From: an uncultured Dialister sp. | Lineage (GTDB): Bacteria; Bacillota; Negativicutes; Veillonellales; Dialisteraceae | Direction of reading: 5' to 3' | DNA length: 12,568 nucleotides | NCBI GenBank assembly: GCA_900545365.1 | Contig: UQYL01000035.1 | Location: forward strand, 1 to 12,568 | In this document: positions 1-4,816 of the stretch, one piece after another | Layout of the letters: each line of letters opens with the position of its first letter | Numbering within the stretch: position 1 is the stretch's first letter | The notes under the pieces: model-generated | The model's database searches: none | What the model saw: only the letters and a program-made list of their open reading frames with translations | Told to the model about the DNA's origin: nothing | Translations under genes and position numbers: made by a program

Positions 1-2
1 GC

Positions 3-8
3 TGTCAA
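3..8 (-). promoter_or_regulatory. -35 box of a second, left-directed promoter (cut by window edge)
   Basis: The minus strand reads TTGACA here, preceded by TTTCAAAAAAG, the same 11-base A-tract found in front of the TTGACA at 98-103. Its -10 box would lie outside the window. The two -35 boxes are 95 bases apart, a spacing typical of tandem rRNA promoters. Without the -10 it can only be called by analogy with its neighbour. Confidence 0.5.
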
Positions 9-49
9 GCCCTTTTTTGAAATTTCTTTTTGAAGAAGTTTCGGGAGGG

Positions 50-68
50 CGCCGCTCGTTCAGCGACG
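50..68 (-). other. Hairpin in the early transcribed region of the left-edge promoter
   Basis: The arms CGTCGCT and AGCGGCG pair over 7 positions (one T-G wobble) around the loop GAACG. The hairpin begins about 7 bases after the -10 box at 75-80, so it would sit at the very 5' end of the transcript. Similar GC-rich elements follow P1 promoters of rRNA operons in Firmicutes, but its role here is inferred. Confidence 0.4.
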
Positions 69-74
69 TTGATT

Positions 75-103
75 AGTATACTATGGCCGTCTCTGTCTGT
101 CAA
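75..103 (-). promoter_or_regulatory. Strong sigma-70-type promoter reading out of the left edge, probably rRNA operon P1
   Basis: On the minus strand the -35 box is a perfect TTGACA (98-103), the spacer is exactly 17 bases and the -10 box is TATACT (75-80). An A/T-rich tract (about 104-135) resembling an UP element lies upstream. A second copy of the A-tract plus TTGACA follows 95 bases downstream at the window edge. Near-consensus tandem promoters with A-tracts are typical of stable RNA operons. No rRNA sequence is in the window, so the target is inferred. Confidence 0.75.
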
Positions 104-114
104 CAGCTTTTTTG

Positions 115-162
115 AAAAAATTTTCTGTTTTTTCAGAAGAGGCGCCGCCCGGAGAAGCGCCT
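115..162 (-). terminator. Probable terminator after the M24 peptidase gene
   Basis: Just past the peptidase stop codon, the minus strand has AGGCGC and GCGCCT arms (157-162 and 140-145) with an 11-base loop, then a weaker TTCTG/CAGAA hairpin (123-138) followed by TTTTTT (115-120). The T-run is not directly behind the GC-rich stem, so either hairpin alone is weak, but together they probably stop transcription before the promoter at 75-103. Confidence 0.45.
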
Positions 163-174
163 TATTTATTATAT

Positions 175-1260
175 CTATAATACGCGCATCTCCGGGCCCT
201 TCGGATATCGGTTCAGGATCTCCGCGCCGTCTTCCGTGACGAGGACGAGGTCTTCGATGCGGACGCCGAATTTTCCCGGCAGGTAGACGCCGGGCTCGAT
301 GGAAAAGATCATTCCCGGCTCGGCAATGATGGGCGAGGCGGCGCTCACTTCGCCCGCTTCGTGGTCGGTGCGGCCGATGAAGTGGCCCAGGCGGTGGGTG
401 AAGCGGTCTCCATAGCCTGCCGCTTCGATGACGGCGCGGGCCGCCCGGTCCAGATCAGCGAGCGGCCCGCCGGGACGGACAAGGGCTTCCGCCGTTTCGC
501 AGGCTTTCTTCACGACGGCGTGGACGATTTCCGCTTCTTCTCCGGGATCGCCGAAAAAGACGGTCCGCGTCATGTCGGAACAGTAGCCTTCTTTTTTCCC
601 GCCGATATCGAGAAGGACGACGGTATTCCTCTCCAGTCTCCTTTCGCCCGACGTGTGATGGGGATCGGCGCCGTCCGGGCCGAAGGCGATGATCGGCGGG
701 AAGGACACGTCTTCGCAGCCTTCTTCTTTATAGAGGGCGCGGAGGTACGCTTCCGCTTCTTTTTCCGTGACCCCTTCCCGGAGCCGGCCGACGAGGCGGG
801 CCATGCACCGGTCGTTCACGCGGGATGCCGCCCGCATGAGACGGATCTCTTCTTCGTCTTTCACGGCGCGGGCTTCGTCCACGGCGGGACTGCCGTTCAC
901 ATAGGCGCGGGGCGCGCGGGCCATGAGCTCCAGCAGGAAATGGCTGGGCCAGTTCTTATCCACGCCGATCGTTCCTTCCGGCGCGAGATCTTCCGCAAGC
1001 GTCTCCATGCCGTCTTCTCCGTCCCGAAAGGCCAGGACGGGAATGTCTTCCTCCCAGTTCACGGGAAAGAGTCCGTTCCGCACCCACCGGACGCCGCCTT
1101 CGATATCGATGACGAGGACGGCAAGGCGTTCCCCCGGATCGAAGTCTTCCCCGGTGAGCCACGCCAGGGCCGGCGGGTCGCTCACGAGGAGCTGGGCCAG
1201 CTTCCGTTTCTTCATGCCTTCCCGCACGCGGAGAAGGCGTTTTTCGTAAATGTCTTTCAT
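175..1260 (-). CDS. M24B family metallopeptidase (Xaa-Pro aminopeptidase / prolidase-like)
   Basis: This 361-residue cytoplasmic enzyme has the two-part build of M24B peptidases: an N-terminal creatinase-like domain (about 1-125) and a C-terminal pita-bread catalytic domain (about 135-355). All five expected dinuclear metal ligands are visible: D218 (LLDIG), D229 (YCSDMTRT), H293 (HRLGHFIG), E322 (SIEPGVY) and E336 (RIED). His201-202 match the substrate-binding histidines of the family. Such enzymes release the residue before proline from peptides or split X-Pro dipeptides; the length fits the short Firmicutes PepQ/YpdF type. The ATG is preceded by GAGGGA at a 5-base spacing, and the gene has its own promoter at 1313-1341. 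The family is secure; whether it acts as aminopeptidase or dipeptidase cannot be read from the sequence. Confidence 0.93.
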   Translation of the reverse strand: MKDIYEKRLLRVREGMKKRKLAQLLVSDPPALAWLTGEDFDPGERLAVLVIDIEGGVRWVRNGLFPVNWEEDIPVLAFRDGEDGMETLAEDLAPEGTIGVDKNWPSHFLLELMARAPRAYVNGSPAVDEARAVKDEEEIRLMRAASRVNDRCMARLVGRLREGVTEKEAEAYLRALYKEEGCEDVSFPPIIAFGPDGADPHHTSGERRLERNTVVLLDIGGKKEGYCSDMTRTVFFGDPGEEAEIVHAVVKKACETAEALVRPGGPLADLDRAARAVIEAAGYGDRFTHRLGHFIGRTDHEAGEVSAASPIIAEPGMIFSIEPGVYLPGKFGVRIEDLVLVTEDGAEILNRYPKGPEMRVL

Positions 1261-1272
1261 GATTTTCCCTCA

Positions 1273-1289
1273 CCCCGCGGAACGCGGGG
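1273..1289 (-). other. Leader hairpin just upstream of the peptidase ribosome binding site
   Basis: CCCCGCG and CGCGGGG form a perfect 7-bp stem with a TTC loop. It lies between an upstream purine run (AAAGGAAGGAG) and the proximal GAGGGA site. When folded it would bring the upstream purine run closer to the ATG, or shield the start from upstream ribosomes. It has no T-run and is not a terminator. Confidence 0.5.
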
Positions 1290-1312
1290 ACTCCTTCCTT
1301 TCTGCTTTCTGT

Positions 1313-1341
1313 ATTGTAAAAAGATTTTCCCCCGCCCGCAA
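1313..1341 (-). promoter_or_regulatory. Promoter of the M24 peptidase gene
   Basis: On the minus strand a TTGCGG -35 box (1336-1341) and a TACAAT -10 box (1313-1318) are separated by exactly 17 bases. Transcription should start near 1306, giving a leader of about 46 bases that holds the hairpin at 1273-1289. This indicates that the peptidase is transcribed separately from the amidohydrolase upstream. Confidence 0.7.
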
Positions 1342-1607
1342 CCGCCGTCCGGCCATGCAGAAAACGCATTTCACGCTTTCTGTGATTTCATTTTCGCATG
1401 CGCTTCTGCTATGAATGGGAAAAAGGAGGAATGACCATGGGACTGAGCCAGAAGGATGGTGCGCCGGATCAAGGCCCTGCCTTTTTCAGGGCCCGCCGAC
1501 CCGCTTCCGTATTGACATAGATGGTTCCCTCCTTCGGGCCCGTCTGCGGCATCTCCGCCGCGCGGGCCCTTTTGATTGCCCGCGGCCGTCCCGGCGAGCG
1601 GGCACGC
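1342..1607. other. Intergenic region with paired hairpins and short ORFs on both strands
   Basis: This stretch lies between the peptidase promoter and the amidohydrolase terminator. It carries a perfect GGCCCTG/CAGGGCC hairpin (1473-1493) and a larger GGGCCCG/CGGGCCC hairpin with an inner GCGG/CCGC stem (1536-1569), followed on the plus strand by TTTT. The plus strand has AAAAAGGAGG 7 bases before an ATG at 1437. The minus strand has AAGGAGG 9 bases before an ATG at 1518 that opens a 10-codon ORF ending at 1486. I recognise no known RNA family or protein. It may be a small RNA, a leader or a gene remnant. Confidence 0.4.
1437..1520 (+). CDS. Possible small protein of 27 residues, unknown function
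   Basis: This is the only plus-strand ORF in the window with a convincing ribosome binding site: AAAAAGGAGG at 1420-1429, 7 bases before the ATG. An in-frame ATG at 1431 is too close to that site. The peptide begins MGLSQKDGAPDQG and ends RRPASVLT; it is basic near its end, has no membrane segment and resembles nothing I recognise. The GGCCCTG/CAGGGCC hairpin lies inside the coding region. A plus-strand terminator follows at 1643-1665. The only upstream promoter candidate is an extended -10 (TGCTATGAA, 1407-1415), which would start transcription almost inside the ribosome binding site, so expression is uncertain. Confidence 0.3.
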   Translation: MGLSQKDGAPDQGPAFFRARRPASVLT

Positions 1608-1634
1608 AAAAAGCCGCTCCCCAAGGAAACGGCT
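1608..1634 (-). terminator. Intrinsic terminator of the amidohydrolase gene
   Basis: On the minus strand a 10-bp stem with two T-G wobbles (AGCCGTTTCC paired with GGGGAGCGGCT around a short loop, 1612-1634) is followed directly by TTTTT. It lies about 30 bases past the amidohydrolase stop codon, as expected for its terminator. Confidence 0.8.
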
Positions 1635-1642
1635 CTTATTAC

Positions 1643-1665
1643 AGCGCCTCAGGCGCTTTTATTCT
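1643..1665 (+). terminator. Possible plus-strand terminator
   Basis: AGCGCC and GGCGCT form a perfect 6-bp stem with a TCA loop (1643-1657), followed on the plus strand by TTTTATTCTTTAT. The tail favours termination of a plus-strand transcript from the 1437-1520 region, converging on the amidohydrolase gene. On the minus strand no T-run follows. Confidence 0.4.
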
Positions 1666-2913
1666 TTATAAATGAAACTCCCCGCGGGACGCCTCGCGCA
1701 CCGCCCGTTCCAGCACGCCCGCCGCGGCCGCCACATCTTCGATCTCCGCGGACTCCTCAAAATTATGGCTCACCCCGTTTTTGCAGGGCAGGAAGATCAT
1801 CCCCGTGGGGCAGCGCATCGCCCAGTGCATGGAGTCGTGTCCCGCGCCGCTGGGGAGGCGCATCCAGTCCCGCCCCTCTTCCATGCAGCACCGGCCGAGG
1901 AAATCGATGACGCTCTTCCGGATGGGCGCCGGTTCCTCGTCGCTCACGACGGTGCATTCGCAGCCCACGCCCCGCTTCCGGCAGACTTCTTTCGCCGTGC
2001 TCATGATGTGCTCCGCCGCCTCATGTTTCGCCTCTCTGGAAATGCTCCGCACGTCCACGCCGAGCGTGACCTCGCCGGGCACCACATTGATCACATTCGG
2101 CTTATTTCGGATGGTGGAGACCGTAGCGACCACCATGGGGTCGGTGTGGCGGAGCCCCTCCCACTCCGCGGTGAGGATGATCTCCGCCGCCGCCGCGAGG
2201 CCGTCATGGCGGAGATGCATGGGCGTCGCGCCGCTGTGCGCCGCCGTGCCGCGGATGGAGATGCGCAGGCGCGTGGGCGCGGCGATGCCCGTCACCACGC
2301 CGAGCTGCTTTTTCTCATGCTCCAGCACCCGGCCCTGCTCGATGTGCACCTCGAAAAAAGCCGCCGGCGGTTCCTTATAATACGCGTCTTCCACATGATC
2401 GGGATCGAGGCCGCGCTTCTTCAGCACATCGTAAAGCGCCCGCCCTTCCCGGTCGTGGTATTTGAAAAGGTCGGAGAGAGTGAGCTCGCCGCACATGGCC
2501 CGGCTGCCGAGCGTGGCCGCGCCGAAGCGGCTCGATTCCTCGCACATGAAAAGCATCATTTCCAGGGGCCGCTCATTCTGAAATCCCTCCTCCCGGAGGC
2601 TCTGCATCACCTCCGCCGCGGAGAGCACGCCCGCGAGGCCGTCGAAATTGCCCCCTTCCGGCACGCTGTCTCCGTGAGAGCCGAAAGCCACCGCCGGCAG
2701 ATCGTCCCGCAGCCCCGCGCGGCGGCCGATCACATTGCCGAAGGCATCCTCCCGGACGGTGAGGCCCGCTTCCTCCATGAGGGAAATGATGTACGCCCGG
2801 CCCCGCCAGTCGCTGTCGGTGAAGGCGAGGCGCGTCACGCCGCGGCCGGGATCGGTGATCCCTTTCATATGTTCAAATCGTTCTCTCAGCCTCTCTGTGG
2901 AAATCACGGTCAT
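1666..2913 (-). CDS. M20-type Zn-dependent amidohydrolase (allantoate / N-carbamoyl-L-amino acid hydrolase family)
   Basis: This 415-residue cytoplasmic enzyme belongs to the hydantoinase/carbamoylase branch of the M20 superfamily. The dinuclear metal ligands are in place: H80 (GSHGDSVPEGGNFDG), D91, E126 (CEES), H190 (EVHIEQG) and H383 (SHNFEES). The dimerisation lid domain lies about 210-325, and the conserved PSGAGHD is at 354-360. Members hydrolyse ureido groups in allantoate, ureidoglycolate-type compounds, beta-ureidopropionate or N-carbamoyl amino acids, releasing ammonia and CO2. No allantoinase or hydantoinase gene is adjacent, so the substrate stays open. The frame runs upstream through the promoter and the previous terminator, so that extension is not coding. 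The ATG at 2913 sits only 2 bases after AAAGGA; the GTG at 2907 has an 8-base spacing and may be the true start. Confidence 0.88.
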   Translation of the reverse strand: MTVISTERLRERFEHMKGITDPGRGVTRLAFTDSDWRGRAYIISLMEEAGLTVREDAFGNVIGRRAGLRDDLPAVAFGSHGDSVPEGGNFDGLAGVLSAAEVMQSLREEGFQNERPLEMMLFMCEESSRFGAATLGSRAMCGELTLSDLFKYHDREGRALYDVLKKRGLDPDHVEDAYYKEPPAAFFEVHIEQGRVLEHEKKQLGVVTGIAAPTRLRISIRGTAAHSGATPMHLRHDGLAAAAEIILTAEWEGLRHTDPMVVATVSTIRNKPNVINVVPGEVTLGVDVRSISREAKHEAAEHIMSTAKEVCRKRGVGCECTVVSDEEPAPIRKSVIDFLGRCCMEEGRDWMRLPSGAGHDSMHWAMRCPTGMIFLPCKNGVSHNFEESAEIEDVAAAAGVLERAVREASRGEFHL

Positions 2914-2917
2914 CTTC

Positions 2918-2952
2918 CTTTCTGAAACGCAAAAGGCCTTCTTTTCAGAAAG
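2918..2952 (-). promoter_or_regulatory. Leader inverted repeat that covers the amidohydrolase ribosome binding site
   Basis: The leader from the promoter at 2966-2994 is only about 46 bases. It holds a perfect 10-bp inverted repeat, CTTTCTGAAA (2943-2952) and TTTCAGAAAG (2918-2927), with a 15-base loop. The 3' arm contains the first bases of the AAAGGA site before the start codon. An alternative fold pairs GGCTTTC with GAAGGCC (one wobble) and is followed by TTTT, like a weak terminator. The two folds share the CTTTC arm and exclude each other. That they regulate is inference. Confidence 0.5.
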
Positions 2953-2965
2953 CCTCTGAATTATC

Positions 2966-2994
2966 ATTATATATGCTTTTTCTGATACTTTCAA
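2966..2994 (-). promoter_or_regulatory. Promoter of the amidohydrolase gene
   Basis: On the minus strand TTGAAA (2989-2994) and a perfect TATAAT (2966-2971) are separated by exactly 17 bases. The start of transcription should be near 2959. The promoter sits between the terminator of the symporter gene and the amidohydrolase start, so the two genes are independent units. Confidence 0.85.
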
Positions 2995-3008
2995 AGCGCA
3001 AAAAGCGC

Positions 3009-3052
3009 AAAAAAGTACAGCTGCTTCCAATACGACAGGAAACAGCTGTACT
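3009..3052 (-). terminator. Intrinsic terminator of the AGCS symporter gene
   Basis: AGTACAGCTG and CAGCTGTACT form a perfect 10-bp stem; after one mismatch a TTCC/GGAA inner stem extends it (3014-3052). On the minus strand it is followed by TTTTTT. It begins about 35 bases after the symporter stop codon. Confidence 0.9.
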
Positions 3053-3086
3053 GCCCGCCGCCGATGGCGGCGAAGGGGGGAAAGCG

Positions 3087-4475
3087 TTATTCGGCTTTCT
3101 CCGCACCGGCCGGTACGGTCACCTCTTCCGGCTCTTCGCCGGTCTCGCGGTAATGAATGAAAGCTTTCAATTCCTTTGCCACTACACTGGAGAGGCAGAG
3201 GAGGGCGATCAGGTTCGGGAAAGCCATGAGCGCGTTCAGGATATCCGCCAGCGCCCAGATGGCGTCCAGCTTGAGGAAGCCCCCGACCAGCGTCATGATG
3301 ACGAAAACGACGCGGTACAATTTGATATACTTCGTGCCGAAGAGATAGACCATGCACCGTTCGCCGTAGTAGTTCCATCCGAGGATGGTGGTGAAGGCGA
3401 AGAGCACGAGGGAGATGGTGAGGAGCACGCCGCCGAAATTCGGATACGCCGCGGAGAAGGCCGCGTTCGTGAGCGCCGCGCCGTTCAGATCGGCCGTCCA
3501 CTGACCGGTGACGATGATGGTGAGTCCCGTGAGGCTGCAGATGATGATGGTGTCGATGAAGGTGCCCGTCATGGAAACGAGACCCTGTTCCGCAGGCCAG
3601 CGGGTCTTCGCCGCCGCCGCTACGATCGGCGCGGAGCCGAGGCCCGATTCATTGGAGAAGAGACCGCGGGCGATGCCGTTCTGCATGGCCATCATGACCG
3701 TCGCGCCGAGGAAGCCGCCGGTAGCCGCCGTGCCGGTGAAGGCATTGTCGATGACGAGCGCCACCGCGCCGGGAATATTATCAGCAAACATGAGGAGCAC
3801 AGAGCCGGTCGTCAGCAGGTAGATCACCGCCATGGCCGGCACGATCTTGCTGGACGTCTCGGCGATGGCCTGAAGGCCGCCGAAAATGATCGCCGTAGTC
3901 AGAACGAAAACAATGAGCGCCGTCCAGAGGACGTCGATGCCGAAAGCGACCTGCACGACTTCCACGATGGAATTGACCTGCGTCGTATTGCCGATGCCGA
4001 AGATCGCCGCGAACATGCCGAAGAAAGCGAAGACCGCGCCGAGCCATTCCCATTTTTTGCCCATGCCGTTCTTGATGTAGAACATGGGGCCGCCGGCGAT
4101 ATTGCCTTTATTGTCCACTTCACGGAACTTTACTGCCAGCGTCCCTTCGGCGAATTTCGTGGCCATGCCGAAGAAGGCTGCCAGCCACATCCAGAAGAGA
4201 GCGCCCGGGCCGCCGGCATGGATCGCCGTCGCCACGCCGACGATATTGCCCGTGCCCACCGTAGCGGCGAGCGCCGTGCAGAGAGATTTGAAGCTCGATA
4301 CGTCCCCGGCGTCCTGATTCTTGCCGGTGGCAAAGATCAGCTTCAGAGCCAGAGGCAGGCGCAGCACCTGGACGAAGCCCAGGCGGAGCGTCAGAAATAC
4401 GCCCGTACCGACGAGCAGGATCAGAAGATGAGGTCCCCAGACATAGCTGTCGAGGAGATTCAGAAAATCGACCAT
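3087..4475 (-). CDS. Alanine/glycine:cation symporter (AGCS family)
   Basis: This 462-residue inner-membrane protein imports alanine or glycine with Na+ (or H+). The AGCS signature is clear near residues 61-110 (SFKSLCTALAATVGTGNIVG, then GGPGALFWMW and KFAEGTLAVKFR). FSNESGLGSAP and GWNYYGERC are further family motifs. About 10-11 hydrophobic segments are visible and the C-terminus is a charged cytoplasmic tail. The start chosen is the ATG at 4475, preceded by AAGGGGG with a suitable spacing; the frame continues upstream through the riboswitch and is not coding there. A glycine riboswitch with a terminator hairpin precedes the gene, so glycine is a likely substrate and regulator. The family is certain; the choice between alanine and glycine is inferred from the riboswitch. 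Confidence 0.95.
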   Translation of the reverse strand: MVDFLNLLDSYVWGPHLLILLVGTGVFLTLRLGFVQVLRLPLALKLIFATGKNQDAGDVSSFKSLCTALAATVGTGNIVGVATAIHAGGPGALFWMWLAAFFGMATKFAEGTLAVKFREVDNKGNIAGGPMFYIKNGMGKKWEWLGAVFAFFGMFAAIFGIGNTTQVNSIVEVVQVAFGIDVLWTALIVFVLTTAIIFGGLQAIAETSSKIVPAMAVIYLLTTGSVLLMFADNIPGAVALVIDNAFTGTAATGGFLGATVMMAMQNGIARGLFSNESGLGSAPIVAAAAKTRWPAEQGLVSMTGTFIDTIIICSLTGLTIIVTGQWTADLNGAALTNAAFSAAYPNFGGVLLTISLVLFAFTTILGWNYYGERCMVYLFGTKYIKLYRVVFVIMTLVGGFLKLDAIWALADILNALMAFPNLIALLCLSSVVAKELKAFIHYRETGEEPEEVTVPAGAEKAE

Positions 4476-4495
4476 TATACTTTCCCCCTTAAAAC

Positions 4496-4512
4496 AAAAA
4501 GCCCCGAAGGGC
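4496..4512 (-). terminator. Attenuator terminator between riboswitch and symporter gene
   Basis: On the minus strand GCCC-TTCG-GGGC (a stable UUCG tetraloop hairpin, 4501-4512) is followed by TTTTT. It lies 20 bases before the symporter start codon and about 35 bases after the aptamer, the position of a riboswitch expression platform. The CCCTT of this hairpin could also pair with the AAGGG of the ribosome binding site, so both transcription and translation may be affected. Confidence 0.65.
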
Positions 4513-4547
4513 GCGTCAGCGCTGCTCCGGAGCCGAATCACAAAAGT

Positions 4548-4660
4548 CTGAAAGCTCTGTCCTTTTGCCTGAGAGATCCGACGGACCACAATACCGTCAT
4601 TACACCTTCGGCGCTCAAATCAATGAGACTCTCCAGAGTTGGTGTTTCCTTACACCCGCT
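4548..4660 (-). promoter_or_regulatory. Glycine riboswitch (one clear aptamer)
   Basis: The minus strand carries the conserved glycine aptamer core in the right order: CTGGAGAGTC (about 4627-4637), GCCGAAGG (4605-4612) and CTCTCAGGCAAAAGGACAGAG-type sequence (4555-4575). A GGTGT/ACACC hairpin (4641-4656) precedes it. The predicted transcription start near 4671 leaves no room for a second full aptamer, so this looks like a single-aptamer form. Glycine riboswitches are established regulators of gcv operons and of AGCS transporters. The downstream terminator suggests control of transcription elongation; the sign of the response is not readable, although off-control by glycine would suit an importer. 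Confidence 0.92.
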
Positions 4661-4677
4661 GTTAAATTGATGCTCTT

Positions 4678-4706
4678 ATCTTATCATCCGCCGCTGCTAT
4701 TCGCAA
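4678..4706 (-). promoter_or_regulatory. Promoter of the riboswitch-symporter unit
   Basis: On the minus strand TTGCGA (4701-4706) and TAAGAT (4678-4683) are 17 bases apart. The predicted start near 4671 is about 15 bases before the first riboswitch hairpin. Both boxes deviate from consensus, but position and spacing agree with the riboswitch boundary. Confidence 0.6.
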
Positions 4707-4728
4707 AACTGTTTAAAGCTATATGATG

Positions 4729-4745
4729 CATAGTTTTAAACTATG
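4729..4745. repeat. Perfect palindrome upstream of the riboswitch promoter
   Basis: CATAGTTT and AAACTATG form a perfect 8-base inverted repeat around a single T. It lies about 25 bases upstream of the -35 box of the symporter promoter and after the terminator of the methyltransferase gene. It could bind a dimeric regulator or act as an A/T-rich upstream element. No regulator gene is nearby. Confidence 0.5.
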
Positions 4746-4778
4746 GAAATAAAAAAGGGCATGCTTTTCCCGCGGGAC

Positions 4779-4816
4779 AAAAGAAAAGAGCCTCCCCTTT
4801 GCAGGGAGACTCTTTT
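4779..4816 (-). terminator. Intrinsic terminator of the phosphatase-methyltransferase operon
   Basis: The stem AAAAGAGTCTCCC / GGGAGGCTCTTTT (13 bp with one T-G wobble) starts directly after the methyltransferase stop codon and is followed on the minus strand by CTTTT. A smaller palindrome TCCCGCGGGA and a GCCCTTTTTT stretch follow downstream (4751-4778) as possible back-up. Confidence 0.85.

Noticed and set aside
1513..1518. TTGACA on the plus strand as a -35 box
   Set aside because: No -10-like sequence lies 16-18 bases downstream; that position is GC-rich hairpin sequence.
1521..1542. Resemblance of GATGG and TTCCCTCC to the fluoride riboswitch core
   Set aside because: The paired GG upstream and the downstream TGATGA element are missing, so the required pseudoknot cannot form.
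2914..3501. In-frame upstream extension of the amidohydrolase gene
   Set aside because: It would run through the symporter terminator, the TATAAT promoter and the 3' part of the symporter gene; the family's N-terminus starts at about 2913.
4476..4589. In-frame N-terminal extension of the symporter gene
   Set aside because: The stretch encodes the glycine aptamer and attenuator in RNA; the AGCS N-terminus and a good ribosome binding site fit the ATG at 4475.
2973..4670. Long open frame on the plus strand opposite the symporter gene
   Set aside because: It is rich in Arg, Glu, His and Asp with no domain and no ribosome binding site, the usual mirror of a GC-rich membrane protein gene.
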